Shown here one piece after another: positions 1-12,281 of a stretch of 64,000 nucleotides of DNA. The position numbers and the translations under genes are program-made. The number at the start of each line of letters is the position of its first letter. Position 1 is the first letter of the stretch. The notes below the pieces were generated by a model. The model did no database searches. It saw nothing but the letters and a program-made list of their open reading frames with translations, and was not told where the DNA came from. Location: the NCBI GenBank assembly GCA_963377175.1, contig CAUJNA010000513.1, positions 1,243,338-1,307,337 of the forward strand. The letters are read 5' to 3'. The DNA is from Effrenium voratum. Taxonomy: Eukaryota; Sar; Dinophyceae; Suessiales; Symbiodiniaceae.

Positions 1-187
1 AAGAAGAAGAAGAAAAATACAATGGTTGCGATTTCGCCTTTTTCTCACCGACCTGGCTTTTGAAGATTGGCACTTTTCAAACTAGGGCCGATTGTTTCTT
101 TGGGGACCGTTTCGCGCATTTTGGGATAAGATAAATCTCCCCCCCCCGCCTCGCTCCCCATTCCGGGGGCACGGCGCAGTCTGGCAG

Positions 188-593
188 GTGCAGCAGATGA
201 TGCAGAACCCCCAGGCCATGGCGCAGCTGCAGAACATGCGGCTCAGCTGCCTGGGGGTGCCTGGGGTTTGGGGGGGAGGTTCTTGGGGCCTTGGGTTTTT
301 GGAACCCAAGGGAAAATTTGAAAAGAGAAGGAATCCACAAAAGGGACGGAGTGGTTGGTGTTGGAATTGCGATGGCTTGAGTTGGGTGTTTTTGTTTGGA
401 GTTGGCAATGCGTTTTGTGGTTGGTTTCCAAGGGAAACCAAAAGGACACCAGCCTTTGGGTTCAGATTTCTTTACGGCCATGGTGTGGGGAACTTATGTA
501 TAGCGTGAGTATGTTGAACTCCAAGGAACCAGTCGGCGGTTCGACACGTGTCTCGATCTCCTTTGCCTCAGGATGGGCGGCATGGGGCGCTAG
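188..593 (+). CDS. C-terminal exons of an STI1/ubiquilin-type chaperone-like protein (partial)
   Basis: Two exons can be joined. Exon 188-240 follows an acceptor CAG and reads VQQMMQNPQAMAQLQNM, a Met/Gln/Asn-Pro pattern typical of STI1 (heat-shock chaperonin-binding) motifs in ubiquilin, Hop/Hip and related co-chaperones. It ends at a GC donor. Exon 572-593 follows CAG and, when spliced, completes an Arg codon and adds MGGMGR and a TAG stop, a Gly-Met tail common in chaperone cofactors. The 331-bp intron carries foldback-type sequence around 290-455. Upstream exons lie outside the window, so the exact family (ubiquilin, Hip, SGT) cannot be settled. The motif and the clean splice are seen directly; a role in handling client proteins is only inferred from the motif. 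Confidence 0.5.
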
Positions 594-1206
594 TCCGAAT
601 CCCAGGGAACGCTTCCGTTGGCTCATTGAACCACTGTGTTTGAACACGAGACTCTCAATCAAGACACACACACAGAGGTGCAGAAACAAAAAGCAAAGCA
701 CAGGCAGCACGCAACGCAACACACTCCTTCAGGTGTGCAAAGGATACTTGCATGCACCAAAGGCGCATGCAGGTTGGTCCTGGCCCTGCTGGATAATCTC
801 CAGTGTTGTGAAGTTCCTGCAGCCAGTCCTGTGTACAGGGAGGGCATGCAGCGCATGAATGGTGGCAACAGCTGCGCGGTTGGGGGACCTTTCTTGAAGG
901 CACAGCTGGAAGTGGCTTCCAACTTGACACAGGGCAACCCTCATGGCTGCATTGCATGGCTCAACGCTCTGATATGCATGGCTGAGCTTGCACATATGTC
1001 CAACCTAGTGTTGTCCACTGTTTCTTGTTTGCATAGCAGACAAGACTCGGCACACACGTATGATACAACTGCAAGACAAAACCAACAGGCTCACCATCCA
1101 ATCAAGGACTGCGCATCATAATCATAGCTGCGCGTGTTTGCATTGTTTGCGCTATGCTCCATGCGAAGCTTCGCCATGGCTGTGCCATCTTGATCTACAG
1201 CTGTAA

Positions 1207-2204
1207 ATGCCAGCGGTGAAACAAGTCAGCGCAACGGGCTTTGATGGCAGGGTTAATAAGCTGGAAGTGGTGCTGCGCGAGCAGCGTCGCGGCCGGAACC
1301 AAAGCGGAGGAACTATGGTGATTTTCCCTGGGGATATATCGGCAAGCAAAGAGGAGATGCTAGAAGATCCAGAAGCGGAGGAATGGAAGGATTGGAGTAC
1401 TGAAGCTATCGCGCTCTTGATGGCACGCCGCTTTCCGAACCTGAACATTTTTCTTGTTCGACCGTCACGAATGCGGGAGGGCTTCAGCTGTTTCGATCAT
1501 TTCCTCACCACCAACATCAATGGCGACCCGCTTGACGGAGACTACAATCCGGAAGGCTCCGCCATCAAACATTTGCTGCTGCTGTTGAAAGACCTGGCTC
1601 GTATCACGGGTGTGGGCGAGCAGCTCCTGTCGCGCCTTTATCTCGTTGGTTTCAGCAAGGGATGTGTGGTGGTGAACCAGATCCTTGCGGAGCTCGGAGC
1701 AGAGACCAGCACCGATGACACCATGTGCTTCCTTGGGATGACGCGGGCCATTGCTTGGCTGGATCCCGGGGTGAACGAAGGCAGCTGCGTCTTTGTCACG
1801 GACGAGGAGGTGCTTTCAACAGCCGCGAAGAGGTTGCGCTCGAAGAGCGCGGCGTGCTTGTACGTTGTCTTCTCTCCTTTCCAGCTGTATTTGGATTCTC
1901 GGTAGCGAGGATTAATGGCAAATCCCACTAAAGGGTTAAAGATCGCACCACAAGTTAAACTTCAGCCAGGGGTCAGCGAAGCTTTAAGGATAGCTACGAG
2001 TTCGAGTACGAGGACGACGAGGCGGCGACGTCTGAGGAGCTGGGCTTAGACCTGCTGCAGTCGATTATGAAAGAGGGCCGCGTGCCTTTGGAGCTGGAGT
2101 ACTGCTTGTTCGACCAGGAGCCAACGCTTCTCACGCATTTCAAGGTGTTGCAGGCAGGGTTGGGCAAAATTCCGGATGAAACAACAAAACTGGACCCAAT
2201 TTAG
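1207..2204 (+). CDS. C2orf69 (UPF0565) family protein, alpha/beta-hydrolase-like
   Basis: Exon 1 (1207-1901) and exon 2 (1970-2204) are separated by a 68-bp GT-AG intron (1902-1969), and the frame continues across the junction. Exon 1 contains the family landmarks: a FPGD strand near residue 40, a hydrolase-like GFSKG elbow with Ser at about residue 150 followed by CVVVNQ, a TDEEVL segment, and a FSPFQ strand corresponding to the TPYQ region of animal homologues. Exon 2 is acidic, then reads EGRVPLELEY and LLTHFKVL, matching the family C-terminus. The ATG at 1207 directly follows an in-frame TAA, so the start is well supported; a CAG at 1198-1200 could be the trans-splicing acceptor. The human protein is mitochondrial and disease-linked, but its reaction is not established, so none is assigned here. 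The last dozen residues before the stop at 2202 could be intron read-through. Confidence 0.85.
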
Positions 2205-4240
2205 ACCGATTGCTTCAAAGGGAAAACAAAGGGGAGATTGTTTGAACACGAGGGATTTGCTGTTGTGGGAATCTCGTCCAACCCTTGCAGGAGTTCACCT
2301 CACTGCGCCATTTAAACCACCTCGACCCCAAGGCCGAGATGTCTTCTGCCCCGCGCAGACACATGGGAACGGGCAACATGGCCCGTGCCATTACCTCCAC
2401 GCTCTCGAGATCCTGCGAGTTGATGTGAAGAGAGGACCTTCACGAAGCGATGGCCACGTATCTTCAGGCCGCATCTTGCGTTTGAGCCATGGAAACCCCA
2501 GGGTCCCCCGAAACCGCCTGGCCCTTGCCTGAAGGGGCCGGAAAAGACTGGGGCCTCAGCAAGGAAAAGATAGCGCTCGTCATTCTGGGGGATGTTTTGA
2601 ACCGTTTCCGTCATTGCTCCATTTTCTTCGTCCTGTTTCAAAGAAGCAAGGACTAGCTAGTGCATGCATGACCCATGTGCAGTCCACGTCAACAAAACAA
2701 TTGCGTTTGGACTGCAACTTCAGAGAATTGAAAAGTGAACCAGGGCGCCAAGCTCAGGCCGCTCAGATTTGCTATGAACAGAGCCATGCGTTTTGAGGCA
2801 TTTTTTGCATGGGGCGGACCTGTGGCTCACAGACTCTTGGTGGAAACAGCGCTTTGGTCACAGCCCCTCACTTTGGCTGACCCGGCCTCAGCTTAGCTTG
2901 CAGCCACTTGCGGGAGGCTCCTTGAGGTCTGTTGCCGACTGCGTTCTTGCAGCATCTTTGGGAGGCCCATGCGCCACTTCTTTGGATTTCGGGCCAAAAA
3001 AAAACGAAACAACATGCGCCAGGAGCACAAACCACAGGTACAGCAGTCAAGGACCCAAGTTGATCTCTGAGGTCTGCCTGAATTCGCATGCTACCTGGTG
3101 GTGCGCCACACTCACAACCAGTTGTCAAGCTGCAATATCGCCGCCAGGTCCGATCCAGATTGCCAAGAGATTTTGAGCCGCGACCACAGCATTTCGGAAT
3201 GTGATTTGAGCGCCCCAAACTCCGATTGGCCGTAGGAGATTCTAGTACCTGGTGTTGCGAGGGTTCCTGGTGTTTTCAAACTTGGTGGTCCCCCTTTTCC
3301 CTTCCAATGTTGACCCCATATCAACCCCAGTTTATCTTTTGGGCCTGCGGCTTCTAGCCGGCTACGCCTCTTTAAGTGATACCATGTCATGTCATGTTTT
3401 TTGTATGAGGACCGCATCCTGTGCTGTGATATGGCTGGTTCGGTTATGCACGTTGCCCACTCCAACCCCACATAATGACGGGGATGCCAGCTTTCCGGGC
3501 CCCAGCCGGGCCCCAACCCAGAAGGTTCACATGGGGTCGCGCGCGCGCGCCAGAGGCAGAACGAGCAGCCCAAAAAGAACAGCCCGCACGCCAGCCCGGA
3601 AATGCAACAAAACACCGCAAATAGCGGCGTTTTGTGGCTGGGGTCACGTGCCAGAAGGTCCGAAAACCAACGCGGAAAAAGCAAGGACCGCGCAGCGCCC
3701 GAGCCAGCCACAACAAAAGCAAAATGTACAGAACAACAGCCAACGCTCAGCATAGCAGTTTTTGACGTCATTTGCGGCGTTTTGTAGAGCGAGGGCCCAG
3801 CATCGCCAGCATGCCCGGCAGCGCGCCAAAATGCGCGAAAATGAGCCTTGCTTATATTCCTTCGGTACCTTCTAAAAAGCAGTGCTTCATGGGTTGAGAG
3901 GTTTTTTTGGAAGGAAGTCTTGACGATGCAGACCAAGCCCCGCTGAAGCACCACCCAGGCCCAACCCCAGGCCTAAGCCCTGCATATACGCGATGTTTTG
4001 CAAGGGTTTGCCGCAGGCAAGCAAAACCGCAAGCCCGGGCTGGTGATGCAGAGGTGCCAAATTTAGGCAACGCATCACGATCAAGTGATGGTCGGCGGCG
4101 CACGGGCGCAGCCCCTATAGCCGAAGCTAGCAGGCAAATTGCCTAGCGGCGACATGCTACCCCAAAAAACATAGCCGGATTTACACGCTACGCGATACAG
4201 CCAGCCACCGAGAACCCAGCCCGTCAGGCCCGTTCCTGCA
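2205..4240. other. No supported gene
   Basis: I found no exon with recognisable protein character and consistent splice sites on either strand. The longest open frame (minus strand, 3112-3954) is Trp/Arg/Pro-rich and looks like non-coding GC-rich repeat DNA. Confidence 0.5.
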
Positions 4241-4257
4241 CCCACCCACCCGTCCAC

Positions 4258-4500
4258 GATTTTCAGTTTTTAAGATTTTGAGACGCGAAGATTTCAAGAT
4301 ACTGAGGCTTTGAAGATTTGGGCTGCAAGATTTCAAGCCAGGCCATTTTCAATCCATTTTCAATCCATTTTCAATCCATTTTGAATCCGTTTTACGAGTT
4401 TAGAATTTTAAGATTTCAGATTCTTGGAATTGAAGATGTTAAAACTTTGAGATGTCAATATTTCAATATTGTAAGAGTTTAAGAGGCTTAAGATGTTCAG
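4258..4500. repeat. Degenerate AAGATTT minisatellite with an 11-bp tandem block
   Basis: The stretch is built from variants of AAGATTT / TTTGAAGATT. At 4342-4388 an 11-bp unit CCATTTTCAAT is repeated four times. It abuts the left arm of the 4551-7122 inverted-repeat pair. Confidence 0.75.
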
Positions 4501-4644
4501 ATTATAAGGTGCTCCCGGCTGTGTCGCGTAGCGTGCAAATCCGGCCACCGGGGTCGTGATACGGCCAACGGCCTAGGCCGGAGGCCTACCTTCAGGTATA
4601 GGGGCCGGCGGTTCCTGCCGCCGACCCAGCGCCGAAGAGTCCGA

Positions 4645-5060
4645 GGCCCGAGATGGAGCGGCGTGATCCTTGCTGCGATGTCGAGGGAGTGCTGGTCCAC
4701 CACCGTCTTGGGGCCGTAGTTGGCAGCCACCGTGGCCAGCGTGGCATTGTTCGCCGAGGCCATGGAGCCGTTCATGGCTGCCGTGGTGCTGTAGTTTGCC
4801 AGCTTCAGGTCCACGCCGTCGGGGGTGCTTTTCGTGGCCACCGCGCCCTCCAGCATGTCGAAGGCCGACTGGTCCGCCTAGGTCGTTTGGATCCCTGAAC
4901 AAAGTGAGAGGCTCACTCCTCCTTCTGACGTGGACATGGAAGAGGGCATCCCTCCAAGCTGCTCGATGAGTCCCGGCTGAAGTCGCTCAGGCATATTGGA
5001 CCTGGACAAAGCGCTCCGCACGCGTTCCAAAGTCCGACTCGATGTGAGTGGAGACGGTGA
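4645..5060 (-). CDS. Exon-like fragments of an unrecognised protein (minus strand)
   Basis: Read on the minus strand, about 5050-4905 gives an Arg/Ser-rich segment followed by MPERLQPGLIEQLGGMPSS. After a possible short intron ending CTAG, about 4879-4645 gives ADQSAFDMLEGAVATKST and NNATLATVAANYGPKTVVDQ. The amino-acid use is balanced and helix-like, unlike the repeat DNA around it, so I think it is coding. I do not recognise the family. It stops right beside the left arm of the inverted-repeat pair, so it may be gene sequence captured by the element. It is the only exon-like sequence on the minus strand that I find persuasive, while the confident genes are all on the + strand. Confidence 0.4.
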
Positions 5061-5185
5061 TTGCCAGTGGGAAGTCTGGTGAGGGCCATGAGGACACAAG
5101 GGTACCCTTCGCCATCAAGACTCAGTCTCAAACGGCTGTGTCACGACTTGTCGCAGTGCGGGGGGAAATGTGTCCCCATTTGTTC

Positions 5186-5808
5186 TGCGCGGGTTTGCGC
5201 GGGTTTGCGGGGTTCGCGCGGGTTTGCGCGGGTTGGCACGGGTTCGCGCGGGTTTGCGCGGGTTTGCGCGGGTTTGCGCGGGTCTCCTGGCAGGCGCAGC
5301 ACTTTCGCAAGGTCAGGTACGGATTTCGTGGCATACGCAGCACTCTCGCAAGGTCAGGCGCAGATTCCGTGGCAGGCACAGCATGTTCGCAAGGTCAGGT
5401 ACGGATTTCGTGGCGGGCGTAGTACTTTCGCAAGGTCAGGTACAAAGATTTCGTGGCACGCGCGGGTTTGCGCGGGTTCGCGCGGGTTTGCGCGGGTTTG
5501 CGCGGGCTTGTGTGGATTCGCGCGGGTTTGCGCGGGTTTCCTGGCAGGCGCAGCACTTTCGCAAGGTCAGGTACGGATTTCGTGGCAAGCGCAGCAGGTT
5601 CGCAAGGTCAGGTGCAGATTTCGTGGCAGGCGCGGCACGTTCGCAAGGTCAGGTACAGGTTTCGTGGCAGGCGTAGTACTTTCGAAAGGTCAGGTACAGA
5701 TTTCTTGGCAGGCGCAGCACTTTCGCAAGGTCAGGTACAATTTTCGTGGCACGCGCAGCACTTTCGCAAGGTTGGGTACAAGTTTCGTGGCACGCGCGGG
5801 TTTTGCGC
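5186..5808. repeat. 41-bp tandem array interleaved with GCGCGGGTTT runs
   Basis: Units of about 41 bp with the core TTTCGCAAGGTCAGGTAC and GGATTTCGTGGCAGGCGCAG are repeated more than ten times with point differences. They alternate with blocks of the short unit GCGCGGGTTT (5190-5282, 5459-5540). All + strand frames stay open only because the unit lacks stops. A single diverged copy of the 41-bp unit also appears at about 5925-5965. Confidence 0.9.
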
Positions 5809-5967
5809 TGGTCGGTTAATTCTTGGAGGGGAGCGAGTTCGACGCAGGCCGGCCGGGCAAAGTTCTATAGAAGTGCGCAACGGTCAAGGGAAAACACATC
5901 CAAACAAGGAGAAAATTGCCGGTGTCAGGTACAGATTTCGTGGCAGTCGCAGCACTTTCGCAAGTGC

Positions 5968-6056
5968 CCACCGGCGCGAACCGGTTCCAACCGGCGCGAA
6001 CCGGTGCGAACCGGCGCGAACCGGTGCGAACCGGTGCGAACCGGTGCGAACCACCT
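5968..6056. repeat. 11-bp tandem array (GCGAACCGGTG-type)
   Basis: Unit ACCGGCGCGAA / ACCGGTGCGAA is repeated about eight times with C/T alternation at one position. Confidence 0.9.
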
Positions 6057-6371
6057 AGCCTTTTAGGGGAGGGGGGGTTGAACTCAAATGCACGGAGTGC
6101 TGGGCAACGATTTGATCCTTCATTCCCGGACGATGGCAGCGCCGACGAGGTCGTGGCTGCCGTAGGGGAGCAGATCCTGGGCCCCACGAACGTCTCCCTG
6201 GCGAATTGGTCGGTTCGCCCCAGCAGCGGCTGCAGCTTGGCCTGGCCACCCGCACTGTGAAGGCCGATTTTTGACGATTACCCCGCGGACCTGCATCATC
6301 CGCACCAATGTCTGCCAAGGATGCGGATGATGCTGCGGATGCTGGGGATGTTGTCCATGCCAGTGAAAGGA

Positions 6372-6905
6372 CTTGCGGGGAAATGATGGGAAATGTAGCT
6401 GGACATTGATGGAACATGTAGGGAAGCCGGAAAGACAATTCAAATGCAGTTGCTGGATGGAGTGAAAAACTGGATGCATCAATCGAAAATGTACGGAAAT
6501 TTGGATGGGAAATTCATGCAGGATTGCTGGAAAATGGACCAAGAAGGGAAATGGAGGGACATTGGTGAAAATTAGCGGAAACTGGAGGAAAAAGGATGCG
6601 TGGAAAATGTATGGACAATTGATGGAAAGTTCCTAAAAAATGCATAGATGGAATGAATGGAAAAAGGATCGCAAAAGGATGAAATTGATGCAAATGTGTG
6701 GCACTGCCATGGAGAATTATTGGGACATTGGTGGAGACGTGGATGGAGGACTGATGGAAAATTGATGGAACATGCTTGGAAAATGGGTGGAGGACCTCCA
6801 ATTTCCCATCCAATTTTCCGACATTTTGCATCAATCTTGCATCCAGTTTCCACACATGTTCCATCAATTTTGCATCATTTTTTTCCATTTCCATTCCATT
6901 TCATG
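6372..6905. repeat. Degenerate GGAAATTGATGGAAC minisatellite with an inverted copy
   Basis: About 6372-6790 is made of variants of GGAAAATTGATGGAACATG. About 6795-6905 carries the complementary strand of the same motif (CCATCAATTTTGCATCATT, ACATGTTCCATCAATTTTGC), so the block could fold back on itself. All long open frames here are by-products. Confidence 0.75.
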
Positions 6906-7681
6906 TTGTCCACTATGGGCACCACCAAGAAAAACGCCCGTTTTTTTGACTCCGCGGGGAAATCGTCAAAAATTGCCCAGACACACATGGATTCTTCGCC
7001 CATTATTAGTGCGGGCGCAGCACAAAGTTCGGCCATCTTCGGCGCGGGGTCGGCGGCAGGAACCGCCGGCCCTTATACGTGAAGGTAGGCCTCCGGCTTA
7101 GGCCTTCGGCCGTATCACAACCACGGCGCCAGACGACCCGGTGGTTCTTTCATGAGTTTCGGGATTTGAGCTTTCCTCTGCATGTCTTCCCCGACAGTCT
7201 CCTGGCATTTCCCTTCACTTCCTTTCACTTCATTTCCGTTTCAGCTCCCTCCATTTCCTAGAGCTCTTCATTTCTCTTCAGTTTCTCTTCGTTTCGCATA
7301 ATCTCCAACAATGTCTTCTCGGTCCCGTCCTCTGGCTCCCTTCACGTTCTGCCCTTTTTCGTGCAATTCCTATCACTTCTTCCAGTCACTCCTGTTTCCC
7401 TGCATTTCCCCTTCGTTTTCTGCAACTTTCAGCCCCTGGTCTCGCATCGCCAGCATTCGTAGCATCATCCGCATCATCCGGGATGATGCTGGCAATTGCT
7501 CAGTGCTGTCAAAGTCAGAAATTGGGAGTATCATTGGCGGTTTGGACGCCTCCCATTGCTCGAGGGCCTTCTCGCACAGCGGGTTCAAGCGCTCTAGGCA
7601 ATTGCAAGTTGACGTGGCGCCAAAAGCGAGCGTTGCGGCGCCGAAAGCGAACGCGGCGCAGACGGAGCAGTCGCAGGCTTG

Positions 7682-7683
<2 letters not shown>

Positions 7684-7731
<48 letters not shown>
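7684..7731. repeat. (TG)n microsatellite
   Basis: About 24 uninterrupted TG units, responsible for Val/Cys and Thr/His open frames on both strands. Confidence 0.97.
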
Positions 7732-7732
<1 letters not shown>

Positions 7733-7962
7733 TTGGGCACGGTTGGGCAGGCAAGCGCTGCGAGCCTTGCAGGCGAGGCAAGCGCAGGACCCAAGCTCTC
7801 GCCCAAGAAGAAACAGCAGGTTCAGTCAATGAGCGCCTGCGATGTGATGATGGTCATCTCTCCGTACGCAGTAGAGGGCTGCTTCCCCAGCTTCGATGGT
7901 AGTGCCGTCTTTCAAGTGCAGGTTTCCCATCCTGGGCGACCAGGCATCTTTTTCTGAAGGGT

Positions 7963-8215
7963 GATGATGACGCCACCATGATGATGATCAGGGTGATGAT
8001 GATGACCATGAGGATGATGATAAGGATGATGACAGTGATGATAACTATCATCGTAGCACCCTCTGCATTATCATCGTAGCATCCTTTGCATTGCCAATGC
8101 TGCCTAACGGCACACTTGAAATGTGTATATAAAAGTAAAGGAAAGAAATGCTGACGACCATTATGATGATAAAGGGCGATGATGACCATCATGATGATGA
8201 TGACGATAAGGGTGA
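7963..8215. repeat. Interrupted (GAT)n/(ATG)n repeat
   Basis: Two blocks of GATGATGATG-type trinucleotides (about 7965-8060 and 8150-8215), partly in opposite orientation, flank a short unique segment. Confidence 0.8.
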
Positions 8216-11200
8216 AAACATCATTTTGGATAGCCGGAGCCAAGCTTTGATCCTCCGAGATGTGTATCCACCCTTCCCGTGTGCTTGCCCTTGCGGACAA
8301 GGGGTCGGCGGATTAATAGGGGAATGTTTCTGGGTTCTGGGGAATCCTCACTTTTGGAGGGGAACACCCTCGGATCTGATCAATACACAGGGGTCGATCA
8401 ATATGGGGTCGACATCATATAAAGGGAAGCCAAAAGGAGGCCAACCATTTCAGGCACCCCCCCCTCCTCCCAATTTTGGGGGAGACCCTGTAAGCCTCAT
8501 GTCCAAAGTCAGCAAAGGGCCCCGAAAGATTTCGAGGCGTGAGCGCCTTCCAGCTTGATGAGGAGGAGGGCATAGCGTGAGTGATTAGTCAGACTCAGGT
8601 ACCCCGTGAATCGGGGAATATTTTTACGGCAGACCTTCAGTTCCTTCAGGTGGGTGGTTTATAGGTGGTGTTTTTTTGGGCAGAGGAACCCCAGTTCCTG
8701 TTGAGGCCCTGGGCAAGGTAGCCTCAGGGATAAAGGTGACTGAAACGATTTGGAGGACCAGCAGACTTGTCTTCCAATCTTACGCCGTTCTTGCTCTGAC
8801 GCTGGGAGAAGCGCCCCTCTGGCATGGAGTTTAGAGTGCCAGCCTCGCTTCAATACTTGAACTCCCGGTTGTGGGAGCATCCTCAAGGGAACCACGGTAG
8901 ATGAAGGTTGGCCGGGAACAGCCTCCGACGGAATCAGGCACGGAGATACCCCGCCCTTTTGATTCTTTGCTTGGTTTTGTCTAAGCCACTTTCATACCAG
9001 CATTCATTGTGACTCAAGTCAGTTTCCTTCTAAGCATGGCAAGTCTTTGTCCCTTTTGGCCACTTGTGGCCCTTTGTGTGACCTTGGCCCTTTTGGAAAC
9101 AAATTTGGTCCGTTGGAACCAATGGTTAGCTCCAGGAGTCCATGGTTTCAAGGGCGCAGCCCGCCAGCCGCAAGCCAGGTGTGGCAGTTCCTGCGAGGCC
9201 CAGGATGATCTTGCCAAGGCACGGCGCATGGGCACATCTTTGCTTCAGGATTTCGGTGGCAATTGATTCGGGTAAATGGAGGTTACGGCGGTCCCAGCCA
9301 GAAATAGGTGAAAAACCGCCCCTTTTGATGCTTTGCATGTCTTTTTTGTAAAGCCTTTAGAACGTTTGATACCTTGTTGATTTTCCGCTCCTGATGCTCC
9401 TGTCCAACTAATCGTCAATGCCCTTTACAGGAAGAGCATATGTTGATCTCCCATAAAGGCTGGGAGCCCGCCCAATTCCCATGTCCTCTTGGCGAAGCGT
9501 GAACCATTTCGTCCGGGCGCTTGAAGAAATTTAGAGATGCTTGATCAAAAGCTGTGAGGCATTTGGCCTCTCCATGGAGGAGGACGATGCTGGCAGTCTA
9601 CAACTCTTGCAGGCAAATCGCGTTGTGATCAGTTGATCAGTTGGCTGAGCTTGCTTTACTTGTTTCTTGTGTCGCAATCGTAATCTGCTTTCAGGTTGCA
9701 AGGTTTGCATCTTCAACAGATGCACCCGCTGCGAAAGAGGCTCCACAGACACTTCAGGCAGCGCGGATGGGGTGGGGAAAGGTGGCAATGGAATGCTCAC
9801 AAACAGTCAGACCGCTGTGTAAACGAGACCAGGCCCTTGCAGTAGTGGCTGATTCGTTCCATTTGCACCAAGAGGCATGTGTCAAAACAGGGTTTGGGCT
9901 CGACACAATTTTCAGTTTTCCTTTGGCCTCGAAACAACGGGGACAAGGCTGCCCTCAAAACAACACTAAATGTGTGGTTTTTCATTGGTTTCCCACCCCA
10001 AGAAAGGACCCACACAGACTTGGCAGGAGAAGGACACCGTGACAGCTGTGTCCTGGATGCAGGACTGGGTCTGCAAAAAGTGCATGTGGACACTGAGCTG
10101 CAGTGAAGGTGTTTTTCTCTAAGGGTGGCCGTTTTTGTTTTTTGTTTTTTCAAGAACAACCAAAAGGACACAACTCATTCTGAGAGTTCCCTCAAAAAAG
10201 ACACCCTGGTGCGGCCGGGTCTGCAGGAGCTCATGAAATCAACGAGTGGCACCTACGCTCCACTATTGATTTTGAGCGTGTGCATGCCCCAGTGTATCCG
10301 GCATGATGCAAGTGGAAATGCCGAATCCCAGCTTCTCCGTCCTGTTTCCACCGCAGCATGTTCACAACTCGCATTGACGTCTCCAAGAGCCTCTTCGAGG
10401 ATCCCTCTTGGTAGCTTTGCACCGAAACGCCATCAATCCAACTTGGGCATCTTCACTGCCAGTCACCGTGGGTGCGTGCTCTTTAAACGGGATCCATGTT
10501 CGGTGTTAAGGGCAAGCCCATGTTCGGAATCCAAAATGGGCCCTAGGGCCCCAGCTTTTGACGCACTGCCTGAGGCTGGCGCTCGGCATGGGCGTGCTGA
10601 TTCTCCTCTTGCTCCAGTGGCGGCATCCCAAGGCTGAGAGAAACTTTTGGTCCCATCCTTCAGCCAAGGCTGGACAGCCGGAAGGAGCCAGCCATGCGGC
10701 GCAGAGGCCCTTGACGCAAGCAAAGCTCTTTGTGACATGCGCTCGAGTTGCTTTCTTTCAGCGGGGCCATTCGCGTGTTAGACACTGCAGCGAAGTAATG
10801 ATAGCTGTTGAAGTGGGTTATATACCCGGCTTTCGAAGCCACTGCACGGTGCTCGACAAGGGAGCCTTTTTTCGGCGTCGCCCGTCCCTGAAGGTTTGCT
10901 GCACAGTTTTTGCAACGGCGAGAGGGCGTGTGGCACATCCAAGAAGATGCGATCAATTCCAGCCGCGCACCCAGGAGGTCGAAAGTGATAGATGCATCCT
11001 GCACACGGTCATCCTTTTAGGTAAGTTTGGTTGATTTCAGGTCAGTTTGGTTGAACATGGGCACTGATTTCACATTGGTTGAAACCATTTGTCAGTGCCA
11101 TCCATCTTTCCAGGAGGACACAAACGATCCCGCATCGTGCAGCTGTTGGCCGTAGGAGGAGTATGCTCAGCTCTTCCAAGAGCACGCCTTCAGCTCAACC

Positions 11201-12281
11201 AAATCAGGAAAATGGCAGGTGCCTTACTGACGCATAGCTTTTTCCTCAGGGAGGTAAGACCAATGCCAGTGCATCAAGGTCTTATCCCGGCATGGGGACA
11301 AGCTTCACACCCGGGTGCGGCGCTGTGCATGCGGCCACTTCAAGCCGCCATTCTGACGAAGGATGTCTCCAAAATGAGGGACTCCAACAGTTTGGTTTCC
11401 CTTTATTTTTATGTCATCCTTTTTCCCTGATCAAAGGGATCTGTTTGAGACACGCCATGCTGGAGGCCAAAAGCTGCCACCGCCGAACTGCTTGTGTCAA
11501 AGTGCCCGAGCACGCCGAGCGACGGATGAGATGAGCCGCCGGTTTTTCATGACTCCTGGAAGGTGTGCTGGACACCGGGTGGGCAAAGTCTCACACCGGC
11601 AAGGGCTCCAGCTTGGAGATGCGTTGTAAAACATCGAGTTTGCGATCTTCTTCTGGGCTTGAGGTGAGGTTTGGGAGCGAGGAATGGCCTGAACATGGAT
11701 ATGTTTGAAGGCTCACGTAGGTCGATCTGAAGTCTGTGTTGAGAAAGACAGGGCAGGCAGTGCGTGATGTTGTTTCTAAGGCGTGACATATAAACAAAAG
11801 ACTTGCGGTGTGCGGGTGTGTGTGTGTGTGGCAGGCTTTTGGCATTCATGACATCAGGCAGCAAAACACAACTTCAGATATCCCAAAATGCCGCGGCCAT
11901 GCAAAAAGTGCGAGCTTCCAAGCGAGGAGCGCGGGGTTTTGTCGTTCCCGGTGTCCCAGCAAGAGCTGAAGACATGACGCGGGCAGCGCCCCTTAACAAC
12001 TCCACTAATTGGTCAAATTGGCGGCCTGGCTATGTTAACCTGTGCAAGCATGCTTCCAATAGTGATTCAGAGCCATAGGTTATGATCCCATGGCTCTGAA
12101 GCAGACTGCAAGTGCCAAAGCGCGCGCGAGGAGGCAGCTCGCGGCCCAAGGTCCTTGTCGCCGCCAAGGCCGGGTGCGTGAGGCCAGATCATTGGTATGT
12201 ATTAACACATATGGGATCAAGAAGTCATTGTAATTGTTTCTTTTTATTCCCCGAAAGATTTGCGCGAATTTTCTCAGAACG

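Larger units (their letters stand above)
4551..7122. mobile_element. Candidate composite element bounded by ~90-bp inverted repeats
   Basis: The left arm (about 4551-4640) and the reverse complement of the right arm (about 7031-7122) align over roughly 90 bp with about nine in ten bases identical by eye. The best-conserved block contains GCCGGAGGCCTACCTTCA and GGGCCGGCGGTTCCTGCCGC. The enclosed 2.4 kb holds minus-strand coding-like sequence next to the left arm, a 41-bp tandem array, an 11-bp array and a degenerate minisatellite with its own inverted copy. There is no transposase I can recognise and no clear target duplication, so this may be a non-autonomous element or simply two oppositely oriented copies of a dispersed repeat. 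Confidence 0.5.
7123..12280. other. Gene-poor stretch
   Basis: No exon I can defend. It contains the (TG)n tract at 7684-7731, GATGAT-type repeats at 7963-8215, GCATCATC-type repeats near 7465-7490, and foldback-type sequences near 9970-10000 and 10130-10200. Open frames at 10558-11034 and 11089-11430 have some protein-like character (a Leu-rich segment at about 10580-10630; an Arg/Leu segment at about 11120-11225), but no family or splice partner was found. Confidence 0.45.

Noticed and set aside
3112..3954. 280-codon minus-strand open frame
   Set aside because: Composition is driven by GC-rich DNA, overlaps equally long frames on the other strand, and shows no motif.
5186..6056. CRISPR-like regular repeats
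   Set aside because: Units are contiguous and diverged, with no unique spacers.
5061..6058. Repeat-protein-like frames (GQVQISWQAQHFRK units)
   Set aside because: The 41-bp unit is open in all three + frames because it lacks stops, so no frame is preferred; treated as a DNA repeat.
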